Below, piece by piece: positions 16,635 through 25,615 of a stretch of 64,000 nt of DNA; the stretch's first letter is position 1, and each line of letters begins with the position of its first letter. This DNA is from Sulfobacillus benefaciens (GTDB lineage: Bacteria; Bacillota; Sulfobacillia; Sulfobacillales; Sulfobacillaceae), in assembly GCA_003023695.1 (NCBI GenBank), contig PXYW01000008.1, positions 55,372 to 119,371 of the forward strand. The letters run 5' to 3'. The notes under the pieces are model-generated. The model was given only the letters and a program-made list of their open reading frames with translations. It had not been told where the DNA came from and made no database searches. The position numbers were made by a program, and so were the translations under genes.

Positions 16635-17996
16635 ATGATGAACGATCAAGGAAGAGCATCCTCGACGGCTGGCATGGCTTTTGGCGATCTTCCGACTAGT
16701 GGCTTCATTCGTCGATTGACATTTTTATCAGCCATGGGGTTATTCCTGGATGGCTATGACCTGACGATTATCTCCGTGGCACTCCTATTCATTAAATCCG
16801 ATTTTCATCCCGCCCCCTACTTGGTTGGACTGGTCGGCTCAGCCGCGGTAGGTGGCATGTTGATCGGATCGCTAGTCTTTGGCAATCTCACCGATAGATT
16901 TGGTCGGCGAACTATGTATTTGTTGGACTTATTGTTTTTTGTTATCTTTACGTTATTAGCAGCACTTTCGCAAAACATGACGGAACTTATTGTATTCCGG
17001 TTCCTATTGGGTATTGGTCTTGGGGCGGACTATCCCATTTCCTCAACACTAACCGCCGAATTTGCGCCTACCCGTCGGCGCGGAATGCTCCTGGTAATGA
17101 CCATTGCATTCTGGCAAGTGGGAGCAGTCGTCTCATATCTCGTCAGTCTAGCTCTACTTCATACCGGACCCGATGCTTGGCGATGGATGCTCGCCTCCGG
17201 AGCCATCCCGGCCATTTTGGTCATGTGGGGTCGTCGTTCCATTCCCGAATCCCCACGATGGCTTATGGCAAAAGGACGAAAAGACCAAGCAATTCAAATC
17301 GCGAAAAATGTGGCGCAGTCTTCTGGAGTAGAGTTATCGACAACCGACAATGCGGGATTAGCTGGGGCAATCGCTCCCCTACGACTTGCGAGTTTTGGTC
17401 GTCTCTTTCAAAAGGATTTAATCCGTATCACAATATTTGCCGCCTTAGGATGGTTTTTCTTTGACGTCGGCAACTATGCGACTGTGGTCTTTACCCCAAC
17501 TATCTTGAAATTGTTAAAAGGCGCTACATTAGCATCTTCGGTTGAGGCATCGCTCGCGCTTGCATCTTTTGCCCTCGTTGGCCTCATCGTGGTCTTTCTG
17601 ATTGTGGATTACGTTGGACGAAAGTGGTTACAAGCCATTGGATTTTTAGGACTCGGATTGGTGTTTATCATGATGGGGATTTTAAGCCATCCAGCGTTTG
17701 GGCTCTTCCTAGGCTTGTTCTTTGTGCTCACGCTGGCTGACCAAGGCCCTGGCTCATTGACGTACGTCTATGCTGGAGAAGTTTTTCCAACGTCAGTGCG
17801 TGCAACTGGACACGGATTTGCCACGGCCGTTTCTCGAGTTGGTGCCTTATTAGGAATCTTTGTGTTGCCTGTACTCGTGGCAAGCGTTGGCTTGTCGGCT
17901 GGTTTGATTTTATTTGGCATTTGTGATTTGTTGGGCTTTGGTTTGACCGTATGGCTTGCCCCCGAACCCAAAGGAAAGGCGCTACTAAACGGCTAG
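16635..17996 (+). CDS. MFS transporter, aromatic acid:H+ symporter type
   Basis: About 453 residues, twelve helices. LFLDGYDLTII in the first helix and the motif-A loop NLTDRFGRRTMYLLD are typical of the aromatic-acid:H+ symporter and sugar-porter groups. ATGATG at 16635-16640 follows GAGAGGAG; the longer frame from 16536 has no ribosome site. Its place inside the gentisate island suggests uptake of a benzoate or salicylate derivative. It is convergent with the second MFS gene, the two sharing a terminator. Confidence 0.8.
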   Translation: MMNDQGRASSTAGMAFGDLPTSGFIRRLTFLSAMGLFLDGYDLTIISVALLFIKSDFHPAPYLVGLVGSAAVGGMLIGSLVFGNLTDRFGRRTMYLLDLLFFVIFTLLAALSQNMTELIVFRFLLGIGLGADYPISSTLTAEFAPTRRRGMLLVMTIAFWQVGAVVSYLVSLALLHTGPDAWRWMLASGAIPAILVMWGRRSIPESPRWLMAKGRKDQAIQIAKNVAQSSGVELSTTDNAGLAGAIAPLRLASFGRLFQKDLIRITIFAALGWFFFDVGNYATVVFTPTILKLLKGATLASSVEASLALASFALVGLIVVFLIVDYVGRKWLQAIGFLGLGLVFIMMGILSHPAFGLFLGLFFVLTLADQGPGSLTYVYAGEVFPTSVRATGHGFATAVSRVGALLGIFVLPVLVASVGLSAGLILFGICDLLGFGLTVWLAPEPKGKALLNG

Positions 17997-18147
17997 AGGA
18001 AGACGCTTAGATCGGCGGGACCGATATTGATCGATTGACTCTCTCATATGGATCTAATCTTTACCCATAGGGAGGAACATCCTGTCCAAATGGGCCGAAT
18101 GCTGCCGGTAGGTCACGTCGCGTGCCAAGATTTAATAACGAAACAAT

Positions 18148-18183
18148 ACAATGAGCCAATCAGAACTCTGGTTGGCCCATTGT
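18148..18183. terminator. Bidirectional terminator between two MFS genes
   Basis: ACAATGAGCCA (18148-18158) pairs with TGGCCCATTGT (18173-18183) with one mismatch. It lies between convergent genes and is a diverged copy of 15859-15896. Confidence 0.6.
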
Positions 18184-18201
18184 GTTAACTAATCCGGGAG
18201 A

Positions 18202-19632
18202 TTATGGGGAAATTTCTTCGAGTTGACGACCACGCGTCTTAATGCCAAATTGGGCAATGATGGCGCCGACCACTAAAAATCCGCTAATCATGAGGAACGC
18301 GGTCATTACATTCATGTGCAGTGCAAGCGGGGCGATAATCATGACGCCCATGCCACCGCCGACGTGTCCGATGCCGTCAACCAAGGCAAACCCCGTAGTA
18401 CGCGCTCGGGTTGGATAGTTTTCTGTGGACCAGCTATACGTCATGGGGACCCACAGGTTAAACCCAAAGAAGATCATGGCAGATCCCAATACGGACCAAA
18501 TGAAGTTCGCACCTGCTAAGGCCACGAATACCCCACCCAAGACGCAGATGGCAGCAGAAATGGGAAGCCAGTATTTTCGCTCGAGACGTTCTGCGGTGTA
18601 GTACGCTACGATGGTACATAGAATAAATCCGAATGTGCCGAATGCGGCAATCAATCCCGCCTCGGGCGGTGCGTAATGCAAGCTGACCAGAATGCTTGTC
18701 ATACCGGCGCCATAGGTATAGACCGTCACATAACTAACGAACCAGACTGCTACCAGGAGCAAGGTGCGTTTCAAGTAGATCGGGTTGGAGAAGATGGCTG
18801 AATAGGGGATGGCGGGCTCCCCAATCGCCGGGGGTTCGACATTGGTATTGATTGGGGGCAATGGGCCCCGCAAAAGAGCCATGTCTTCCATTAATGAAAC
18901 GACAGCACTGGCTTCCTGGGTACGGTCTTGCGTAATCAACCAGCGTGGTGATTCGGGAAGCCGTATTCTGACCAAAATCCCCATTAATGCAAGCAATCCT
19001 CCGATAAGATACATGGTTCGCCATCCGTCAGTATAATGAGGCCCGGCCATAGCAAAAGGCAAGCCCAAAGGAAATGGGGTTGGCCCTGTGGTGAGGAGCA
19101 ATCCGAGCCAAATGCCCACAAATGCTCCGAGAGACGACATGATAAAAATCAACGAGGTATATTTGGCACGTCCTTGTCGTGGAGCGACTTCGTTGATATA
19201 GGTATTAACGATAGCAAGGTCCGCTCCAACCCCTATTCCTGTCAGGATGCGGGACAAGATGAATTGCTCATAACTCGGGGCAAACGCGCTCCATAGGGAT
19301 CCGATTCCCGTAAGGATCATCGTAACTAACAGCATATCGCGACGGCCCAGACGGTCAGATAAGGGGCTCAGAATTAAAGTTCCCACGACGTATCCGACTA
19401 AGTTTAAAAGCACAGGAAGTCCGAGCCATGTGGACGATGTCTGCGGAGTACAGCCATGGACAAGTTGCGTGCAAGTCTGGATAAAAGAGACATTAATATC
19501 GAAGATGTCGTAAAACGTAAATAGAAATCCGACGCCGATTACCCCGACAAATAGATAGGGCAATGACCATACAGACAAACGCTCCAGTCGCGAGAGGATA
19601 TCACCGGGCGTTGAGGTCATTTCTGGCTTCAC
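18202..19632 (-). CDS. MFS transporter, second aromatic-acid-type carrier
   Basis: About 476 residues with a first helix LFTFYDIFDINVSFIQT, motif A SDRLGRRDMLLVT and an extended loop between helices five and six. I choose GTG 19632 because GAGG lies eight bases upstream; the frame is open to 19641. The shared AT-rich operator lies at its promoter, so it is co-controlled with the catabolic genes and probably imports their substrate. A decayed second copy of its 3' end remains at 15920-16032. Confidence 0.8.
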   Translation of the reverse strand: MKPEMTSTPGDILSRLERLSVWSLPYLFVGVIGVGFLFTFYDIFDINVSFIQTCTQLVHGCTPQTSSTWLGLPVLLNLVGYVVGTLILSPLSDRLGRRDMLLVTMILTGIGSLWSAFAPSYEQFILSRILTGIGVGADLAIVNTYINEVAPRQGRAKYTSLIFIMSSLGAFVGIWLGLLLTTGPTPFPLGLPFAMAGPHYTDGWRTMYLIGGLLALMGILVRIRLPESPRWLITQDRTQEASAVVSLMEDMALLRGPLPPINTNVEPPAIGEPAIPYSAIFSNPIYLKRTLLLVAVWFVSYVTVYTYGAGMTSILVSLHYAPPEAGLIAAFGTFGFILCTIVAYYTAERLERKYWLPISAAICVLGGVFVALAGANFIWSVLGSAMIFFGFNLWVPMTYSWSTENYPTRARTTGFALVDGIGHVGGGMGVMIIAPLALHMNVMTAFLMISGFLVVGAIIAQFGIKTRGRQLEEISP

Positions 19633-19718
19633 GCAATTCACCTCGACTTCTTAATTTTTGCCGTAGATTTTCCTGCATCCTTGCCAAGAGAATCGATAAG
19701 GGGTCAACACTGCACTCG

Positions 19719-19758
19719 ATATATAATATATTATAGTGGTATCGTAGATGCAATACAA
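19719..19758 (-). promoter_or_regulatory. Promoter and AT-rich operator of the second MFS gene
   Basis: Minus strand TTGTAT (19753-19758), 17 bases, TATAAT (19730-19735). The repeat GATATATAATATATTATAG (19719-19737) overlaps the -10. Confidence 0.6.
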
Positions 19759-19834
19759 AAAATTCTATTAATTATAGATTTGCTATGTTTTAGAATTGAC
19801 CGAAAAACTCTAGGTTTCGAGACCCTTAATGGCT

Positions 19835-20533
19835 CTATTCCAACACAGAGCCTTCTGTTTCAATGCGGGTCCGAAGCTCCTCTTGCTCGGTTTTTTGGAT
19901 AATCCGGCGCATAGCGCGGCGTTTGTGAGTAAGGGTCACCAATTCTGCGGTTTCGGCGTCACGCTCTTTTAGCGCAGCCACAATATCTTGGTGGTCTTGT
20001 AGGGACTGCCGTGTCTCCGGGTTGTTTCCGGTAAGAGGGCCGGGGTATCGTGTGGCATGGTTCCACAGATCATCGATGATATGGATTAAGCGTTGATTAT
20101 CGCAATGTTGGTAGATTTGCATGTGAAATTGACGGTTTAGATAGTTAAGCCGGTCGGGTGCGTCGCCTTCTGCCACCGCATCTTCTAAAGTTTTGGCGAT
20201 GTCTGCAATTTGGGTGATGTCATCGTCGGTTAACTGAGGAACCGCGAGCCGTACCGCCAAGGATTCCAATGTTTCCCGAATTTGAAAAATCTCTTTGAGA
20301 TCGTGAGAAGAAAGAGAGCTAGTAATCGCTCCCACGTGAGGGATGATGCGCACCAATCCCATGGAAGCCAACTGACTTAATGCTTCCCGAACGGGAATTT
20401 CACTGGTGCCATATTCTTCGGCGATTTGTCGTGTTTTTAGATGGACTCCTGGACCAAAGGTACCCGACAAAATACGATCTTTTAAACTCTCGAGGATGTA
20501 ATCTTTTTTGGTTTCATACTGCTTAGGCTTCAT
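19835..20533 (-). CDS. GntR-family regulator with FCD domain
   Basis: About 232 residues. The winged helix covers residues 10-75 (KDYILESLKDRILSGTFGPG, then QIAEEYGTSEIPVREALSQL). The all-alpha FCD ligand domain follows, with RETLESLAVRLA and metal-type histidines in NRQFHMQIYQH and LQDHQDI. FadR/VanR-type members are usually repressors released by a carboxylate ligand. The ATG at 20533 is preferred to 20605, because the latter lies upstream of a probable transcription start. It sits among units bearing the same operator and is the obvious candidate to bind it, including its own promoter. Confidence 0.85.
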   Translation of the reverse strand: MKPKQYETKKDYILESLKDRILSGTFGPGVHLKTRQIAEEYGTSEIPVREALSQLASMGLVRIIPHVGAITSSLSSHDLKEIFQIRETLESLAVRLAVPQLTDDDITQIADIAKTLEDAVAEGDAPDRLNYLNRQFHMQIYQHCDNQRLIHIIDDLWNHATRYPGPLTGNNPETRQSLQDHQDIVAALKERDAETAELVTLTHKRRAMRRIIQKTEQEELRTRIETEGSVLE

Positions 20534-20590
20534 ATTATTCGATTGCCACCAACTTTTTGGAGGAATGACAGCCACTGATAATCGTGCATG

Positions 20591-20603
20591 AATATTATAT
20601 AAC
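20591..20603 (-). promoter_or_regulatory. Possible autoregulatory operator of the GntR gene
   Basis: AATATTATATAAC resembles the island operator and contains a minus-strand TATAAT (20594-20599) about 60 bases before the ATG. The -35 is weak. Confidence 0.4.
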
Positions 20604-20663
20604 ATCGAACCCTGGGAAGAAAAATATGTCCGCTGCCAACTGGAAACTACTCCTATTGCGCTC

Positions 20664-20715
20664 TTGCAGGTGATCCGAGGTTCCGTTAGAATGAATTATA
20701 CATTATATATAATGT
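20664..20715 (+). promoter_or_regulatory. Promoter with palindromic operator before the ligase gene
   Basis: TTGCAG (20664-20669), a 17-base spacer and TAGAAT (20687-20692). The perfect 16-base palindrome ACATTATATATAATGT (20700-20715) begins at the expected transcription start. The leader from here to 20857 is long and otherwise featureless apart from CCATTG/CAATGG at 20755-20768. Confidence 0.6.
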
Positions 20716-20857
20716 TAAAACTCGGTGTTTAGCCAATTTTGCAATGGTTCAATACCATTGGGCAATGGGTTGGGCCAAAACAATAAATCTAAAATAGATA
20801 CACTCCGGCCTTTTGAGTATGAGTCAAATACCACCTCACAGAAGGGAGGAAACCCGG

Positions 20858-22570
20858 TTGCATGGCCGAATCGATGGTACGTCGGCCACGATTTGCCAGA
20901 CATTGAAAAACTATCGCAAGGGTAGTGTTTTCCAATCGGGTGCGTTAATGGTTACTTCAAGCGACTATTTCTTCGAAATTCCCAGTGAACTTCGTTCATA
21001 TTTGCAAGGGTACACCATGCCTGCGGTGTTTGATGCCGTGGTGGCCCAAAGAGGAGACCATCCCGCGGCGTTTGAGGGCGAGTGCGTCTATACCTGGAAA
21101 CAATGGCAAGATGATGCACGGGCACTGGCTCTGGCGCTAGGCGATCTAGGAGTACGCACAGGCGATGTCGTGGGGGTGCATCTGCCAAATTCTTGGGAGT
21201 TTTTAGTGGCTCATGTGGCCATTGCTTTACAAGGTGCGGTAATGCTCCCGTTGCATATGGCCCATGCCGAACGGGAAATTTCTGCCTTGCTCGAACGCAC
21301 TGGGGCACGTTTTTTGATTGCTCCAACACAATATCGTGGTCATGAGCAATCCACTCTCAGTCAACATTTAGTGGATAACGTGGAATCCTTAGAAAAATTA
21401 TTAGTAGTAGGGGATGGTCTAGAACCGCATCCAGATACCGTACACTTTGACCTCATGTTGCAGCAAGGCCGAGGACGCCAATGGACACCTGTGCCCATCA
21501 AGCCGGAAGACCCATTTGTTCTCGTAGCCTCATCCGGCACTACGTCATCCCGTCCGAAAATTTGCCTGCACAGTCATGACGGGCTATTGTCCAATGCCTG
21601 GGCTACGGCCAAGGATGGGCTTGCCCGTCCTGATGATATCATCCTTAGCGGCAGTCCGTTTACACACCTTTTTGGAATGCTTTCCGTTCATATTAGTTTG
21701 CTAATGGGTAGCGGCCAGAGCTTGATGTCTCGATGGAATGCAGATGATTGTCTCAAACGCGCTCAAGATACTCAAAGCACCATTGTATTTGCAGTGCCTA
21801 CCCAGGTCCGTGACCTATTGGGCGTTTTAGATAGGAAAAGCCGCCAATACCGCTTGGGGGTGCGGGAGATACGAACCGGTGGCGCTGCTGTGCCAAAAGA
21901 GTTAGTCATGGGAGTGAGGGAAAAGCTTAATGCGGGGGTGATAATTCAATGGGGAATGTCCGAAGTCGGCTCAGGGATATTTACCCGACCAGTCGACCCC
22001 GATGAAGTGGCCAGTTCTAGTGTGGGGGTGCCAGTTCTGGGCGCAGAAGTTCGCATTCTGAGTGATGGACAGCCGACCTTGGTTGGTGAAAGCGGGGAGC
22101 TGTATTACCGCAGCCCCTACATGTTTCACGGATATTATGGGGAGTTGGAATTGACGACCGAATCGGTTGACTCTGAAGGATGGCTGCACACAGGTGATTT
22201 GGCTAGTTGGAACCACGACGGCACCGTCCAGTATCGAGGACGCCGCACGGAGATGATTAATCGCGGGGGACTTAAGTTTAGTGCGTTGGAGGTGGAGTCT
22301 CTGCTCTCTGATATGCCGGAACTTGCCCAGCATGCTATTATGCCCCGGCCTGACCAGAGGCTTGGAGAAAAAGCTTGTTTAGTAGTGGCGTTCGTTCCCG
22401 GCCGGTCGATTACATTGGATGAAGTGTGCCGTCATTTGAGTGATAAAGGGTTGGCCAAGTATAAATGGCCCGAGGAACTTGTCGTGTTGGAGGCTCTTCC
22501 AACAACGCCGACAGGAAAAATTGCTAGAGCACGCCTCAAAGAGGCCGTTTCAGCGGTAGACCAGATTTAG
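20858..22570 (+). CDS. Acyl-AMP/acyl-CoA ligase (aryl acid ligase)
   Basis: About 570 residues of the ANL adenylating superfamily. Core motifs: VASSGTTSSRPKI (near 223), QWGMSEVGSG, GWLHTGDLASW, RGRRTEMINRGG and the C-terminal catalytic lysine in PTTPTGKIARAR (near 551). It is closest in flavour to 2,3-dihydroxybenzoate-AMP and salicylyl-CoA ligases. The TTG at 20858 has GGGAGG eight bases upstream; an ATG at 20948 lacks a ribosome site. It is followed by gentisate dioxygenase, so activation of an aryl acid before hydroxylation, as in the Streptomyces salicylyl-CoA route, is plausible but unproven. Confidence 0.8.
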   Translation: MHGRIDGTSATICQTLKNYRKGSVFQSGALMVTSSDYFFEIPSELRSYLQGYTMPAVFDAVVAQRGDHPAAFEGECVYTWKQWQDDARALALALGDLGVRTGDVVGVHLPNSWEFLVAHVAIALQGAVMLPLHMAHAEREISALLERTGARFLIAPTQYRGHEQSTLSQHLVDNVESLEKLLVVGDGLEPHPDTVHFDLMLQQGRGRQWTPVPIKPEDPFVLVASSGTTSSRPKICLHSHDGLLSNAWATAKDGLARPDDIILSGSPFTHLFGMLSVHISLLMGSGQSLMSRWNADDCLKRAQDTQSTIVFAVPTQVRDLLGVLDRKSRQYRLGVREIRTGGAAVPKELVMGVREKLNAGVIIQWGMSEVGSGIFTRPVDPDEVASSSVGVPVLGAEVRILSDGQPTLVGESGELYYRSPYMFHGYYGELELTTESVDSEGWLHTGDLASWNHDGTVQYRGRRTEMINRGGLKFSALEVESLLSDMPELAQHAIMPRPDQRLGEKACLVVAFVPGRSITLDEVCRHLSDKGLAKYKWPEELVVLEALPTTPTGKIARARLKEAVSAVDQI

Positions 22571-22619
22571 TCTTTATACGTTCATTTTACTAAGCGCAAA
22601 GACGAGGAGGACATAGTTG

Positions 22620-23642
22620 ATGACGACGGACCCTTATCAAGCGATAAAAAAATTGGGTGCCGCGCCACTGTGGCAATATTACGGGAATCTTTTTCCGGCC
22701 GAGCCCCAGAGTGCGGCAGTACCCTATGTTTGGCGATACCAAGACTTGCGCCCATACATGCTGCACTTTGCCGAGGTGCTGTCACTTCAAGAAGCAGAAC
22801 GCCGTGTTTTGATGTTGGTCAATCCTGGATTGCAGGAACCGCCAGCAACTGTCAATTCACTGTATGCCGGCATCCAAATCATCTTGCCAGGGGAGACGGC
22901 TCAAGCCCACCGTCACACGGCATCGGCATTTCGCTTCATCATTGAGGGGCAAGGAGCCTATACCACCGTTAACGGAGAAAGAGTAGATATGCATCCGGGG
23001 GATTTGCTGTTAACTCCAGGGTGGCATTGGCATGACCATTCTCACGAGGGAACCGGTCCCATGATGTGGCTTGACGGACTGGACTATCCTTTGGTGAATA
23101 AATTGGAAGCGGGGTTTTTTGAACTTCTAGGCCAACGTATGCAAGAGTCCACAATTCCTGATAACTTTTCTTCACGCAAGTTTATCCATGGGAGGTTGTC
23201 GCCCCGTTGGGAGACTCCGGGCGGCGCTCATTCCCCTATTGGGAACTACCCCTGGAAAGAAACAGAACTGGCGTTTTCTGAAATAGGCGACGACGCTGAA
23301 GGCAGCCAGACGGAAGGCATCATTTTAGAATATACCAATCCTTGGACCGGCGGGCCTGTGATGCCCACCATGAGTTGTCGCGTTAGCCGCCTTCGCCCGG
23401 GATTTCAGGGGATTCCTCACAAGCATACCGCTAGCACCATTTACCATGTCATTCGCGGCCAAGGCGCATCCATCGTAAACGGGGATCGGTTATCATGGGG
23501 AGAGCATGACACCTTTTGTGTCCCTGGTTGGGCACAATATGAGCATGTGAATCTGTCGACAAACCAGGACGCTATTCTATTTTCTTACTCGGATGAGCCG
23601 GTTATGCGCGCTTTAGGTTTATATCGGGAAGTGTCTCACTAA
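22620..23642 (+). CDS. Gentisate 1,2-dioxygenase
   Basis: A 340-residue bicupin. The N-terminal cupin has the metal ligands in AHRHTASAFRFIIEGQGA (near 96-98) and the second histidine region in TPGWHWHDHSHEG. The C-terminal cupin reads PHKHTASTIYHVIRGQGAS (near 266). The Fe(II) enzyme opens gentisate between the carboxyl- and hydroxyl-bearing carbons to maleylpyruvate. GAGGAGG precedes both a TTG (22617) and the chosen ATG. It sits 49 bases after the ligase stop in the same operon. Length and motifs match the family well, although close relatives include salicylate dioxygenases. Confidence 0.88.
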   Translation: MTTDPYQAIKKLGAAPLWQYYGNLFPAEPQSAAVPYVWRYQDLRPYMLHFAEVLSLQEAERRVLMLVNPGLQEPPATVNSLYAGIQIILPGETAQAHRHTASAFRFIIEGQGAYTTVNGERVDMHPGDLLLTPGWHWHDHSHEGTGPMMWLDGLDYPLVNKLEAGFFELLGQRMQESTIPDNFSSRKFIHGRLSPRWETPGGAHSPIGNYPWKETELAFSEIGDDAEGSQTEGIILEYTNPWTGGPVMPTMSCRVSRLRPGFQGIPHKHTASTIYHVIRGQGASIVNGDRLSWGEHDTFCVPGWAQYEHVNLSTNQDAILFSYSDEPVMRALGLYREVSH

Positions 23643-23657
23643 TTTTTTAAACGCATG

Positions 23658-23688
23658 GCGGGGTGCCTTTATGCATAAGACATCCCGC
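23658..23688 (+). terminator. Hairpin after gentisate dioxygenase
   Basis: GCGGGGTG (23658-23665) pairs with CATCCCGC (23681-23688) with one G-T pair. No T-run follows. Confidence 0.45.
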
Positions 23689-23726
23689 GATATCCTGGGA
23701 ATTGCATCGACAGTTAATCAGGCATC

Positions 23727-23755
23727 TTGCATTTTGGGCCATCGTATGGTATGTT
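23727..23755 (+). promoter_or_regulatory. Candidate promoter of the tRNA cluster
   Basis: TTGCAT (23727-23732), 17 bases, TATGTT (23750-23755), about 80 bases before the first tRNA. Confidence 0.4.
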
Positions 23756-23833
23756 GTCATGTGTTAACGATAGAAATTCTGCAGGTAGGGCGTCGCGGGC
23801 ACGTATATGTTGCGGATGCCCGAATTTAAACAT

Positions 23834-23911
23834 GGTGGATGTAGCTCAGCTGGTTAGAGCACCAGGTTGTGGCCCTGGGGGTCGGGGGTTCAAGTCCCCT
23901 CATTCACCCCA
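23834..23911 (+). tRNA. tRNA-His (GTG)
   Basis: Cloverleaf with acceptor GTGGATG/CATTCAC, anticodon stem CCAGG/CCTGG around TTGTGGC (anticodon GTG), and encoded CCA. The extra G at 23834 is the expected G-1 of tRNA-His, paired with discriminator C. Confidence 0.93.
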
Positions 23912-23943
23912 AAAAGTTTTCCCGGGAAACCGGGTTTTTTATC

Positions 23944-24019
23944 GCGCCCGTAGCTCAGGGGATAGAGTGACGGACTTCGAATCCGCAGGTCGTAGGTTCA
24001 AATCCTACCGGGCGCACCA
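23944..24019 (+). tRNA. tRNA-Arg (TCG)
   Basis: Acceptor GCGCCCG/CGGGCGC, anticodon loop CTTCGAA with TCG, T-arm GTTCAAATC and encoded CCA. Confidence 0.92.
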
Positions 24020-24022
24020 TTT

Positions 24023-24106
24023 GCGAGGGTGATGGAATGGCAGACATGCGAGACTTAGGATCTCGTGCCGCAAGGCGTAAGGGTTCAAGTCCCTTCCCTC
24101 GCACCA
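24023..24106 (+). tRNA. tRNA-Leu (TAG)
   Basis: Type II tRNA with acceptor GCGAGGG/CCCTCGC, anticodon stem CGAGA/TCTCG around CTTAGGA (anticodon TAG), a long variable arm TGCCGCAAGGCG and encoded CCA. Confidence 0.93.
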
Positions 24107-24112
24107 TCCATT

Positions 24113-24187
24113 GCGGAAGTAGCTCAGTGGTAGAGCATCGCCTTGCCAAGGCGAGGGTCGCGGGTTCAAGTCCCGTCTTCCGCTCCA
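24113..24187 (+). tRNA. tRNA-Gly (GCC)
   Basis: Acceptor GCGGAAG/CTTCCGC, anticodon stem CGCCT-like around TTGCCAA (anticodon GCC), T-arm GGGTTCAAGTCCC and encoded CCA. Confidence 0.93.
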
Positions 24188-24192
24188 TTACC

Positions 24193-24218
24193 GAGGCGAT
24201 GTATGCGCCTCTGGTTTT
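24193..24218 (+). terminator. Terminator of the tRNA cluster
   Basis: GAGGCG (24193-24198) pairs with CGCCTC (24206-24211), followed by TGGTTTT. Confidence 0.6.
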
Positions 24219-24219
24219 G

Positions 24220-24247
24220 TTGCATAAAGAAGTTCGCATGCTATAAT
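24220..24247 (+). promoter_or_regulatory. Promoter of tig
   Basis: TTGCAT (24220-24225), 16 bases and a consensus TATAAT (24242-24247), 41 bases before the tig ATG. Confidence 0.75.
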
Positions 24248-24287
24248 AGGTTGAATTGCAACGGGTTAAGGGGAGGATTGTCAAGGT

Positions 24288-25595
24288 ATGCAAGTGGCAT
24301 TAGAGCGACTACCGAATTCTGTCGCTAAAGTTTCGGTGACCATTGATCCGGCCGAGATGTCGGTGGCGATGGATAAGGCGTTTCGGTCCGTAGTGTCTAA
24401 ATACAACATTCCGGGATTTCGTCGTGGTAAAGTTCCTCGCCCTATTTTTGAGCGATATGTGGGACGAGGCGTCTTGTTGCAGGAGGCTGCCGAGAAATTG
24501 GTGGAGACTCGCTATACGGAAGCTGTGCTGCAGGCCGCAATCGAACCGGTGGCGGAACCGAGCATTAAAGTTGTCACATTAGAGGACGGGGCCCCCTTTC
24601 AATTTGACATTGAAGTGGAGACCAAACCGGTTATCGAACTGGGAGACTACCATGACTTGTTGACGATACCCTTAACCGTTCGTGAAGTAACTGATGAAGA
24701 TATTGAACAGGAATTGCAATCCGTGGCCCGGAGTCAAGCGCAGCTAATCCCGGCCGACGAAGAACCGGTGTCGATGGGAAACCATATTGTTGTGAAATTG
24801 AAGGGATTTCTCGAAGAGGATGAATCCGAAGAACCTTTCGTTGATGATGATGCCTATGCCATTGAAGTGGGCAGTGGAACTGTAGTCGAAGGATTGGAAA
24901 CCCAACTCATCGGATTTAAAGTAGGTGAACCGCAAACGGTGCGCCTGACGTATCCCGAGTCGCATCCTGATGTAGGTTTGGCAGGCAAGGATGTGCGATT
25001 CGAAATCGAAGTGACGGAAAACAAACGGCAGGAAGTCCCAGCCGTGGATGAAGAACTAGCCAAAGCGGTAGGTTTAGAGTCTTTGCAGGAATTGCAAGAC
25101 CGCGTGGCGAATACCGTTAAGAGCCGCATTGAGGCTCAAGCAAAAAATGATCGCTTGACGGAGATCTTGGGTAAACTGAAGGAGCGTGTAGAAATTGAGG
25201 TACCATCGGCTTTGGTAGCTGACGCGGTGCATCAACAGCTCCATGAAATGCAAAATAACCTAGCTCGGATGGGAGCAACATTGGAGGAGTATCTCGAAAG
25301 CCGCCAAATTCCGCTGGAAGCATTGCAGTTGGAATTGCGCCCTCAGGCAGAAGAGCTAGTAAAGCAACAATTGCTATTGGAAGCTGTGGCCAAAGACCAA
25401 AACCTTACCGTGAGTGAAGATGAGGTGTTGGATTCTATTCGGCCCATAGCGGAAATGTATAAGCAACCATTAACTACGCTGGTGCAACTATTTAAGCAGC
25501 GAGGAGAATTTGAATCACTGCGCGAGAATATTTTATTGTCCAAAGCCAGCGAGTACCTGGCCACAGTGGAGTCTGACGAAGCTGAACCGGCATGA
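24288..25595 (+). CDS. tig: Trigger factor
   Basis: A 435-residue ribosome-bound chaperone and peptidyl-prolyl isomerase. The N-terminal ribosome-docking signature [13 protein letters not shown] is at about residue 44. The FKBP-like domain follows (about 150-240; the [11 protein letters not shown] and VVEGLETQL stretches), and the long helical C-terminal arm ends near residue 435. The length is normal. The stop overlaps an ATG at 25592 of the clpP frame, and the gene leads the proteostasis cluster, so nascent-chain folding and degradation are transcribed together. Confidence 0.96.
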   Translation: MQVALERLPNSVAKVSVTIDPAEMSVAMDKAFRSVVSKYNIPGFRRGKVPRPIFERYVGRGVLLQEAAEKLVETRYTEAVLQAAIEPVAEPSIKVVTLEDGAPFQFDIEVETKPVIELGDYHDLLTIPLTVREVTDEDIEQELQSVARSQAQLIPADEEPVSMGNHIVVKLKGFLEEDESEEPFVDDDAYAIEVGSGTVVEGLETQLIGFKVGEPQTVRLTYPESHPDVGLAGKDVRFEIEVTENKRQEVPAVDEELAKAVGLESLQELQDRVANTVKSRIEAQAKNDRLTEILGKLKERVEIEVPSALVADAVHQQLHEMQNNLARMGATLEEYLESRQIPLEALQLELRPQAEELVKQQLLLEAVAKDQNLTVSEDEVLDSIRPIAEMYKQPLTTLVQLFKQRGEFESLRENILLSKASEYLATVESDEAEPA

Positions 25596-25615
25596 GCTGG
25601 GCGGGGAGGAGACAC

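Noticed and set aside
23727..24032. 101-residue plus-strand frame over the tRNA genes
   Set aside because: It runs through two well-formed cloverleaf tRNAs; the minus-strand frame at 23955-24293 fails for the same reason.
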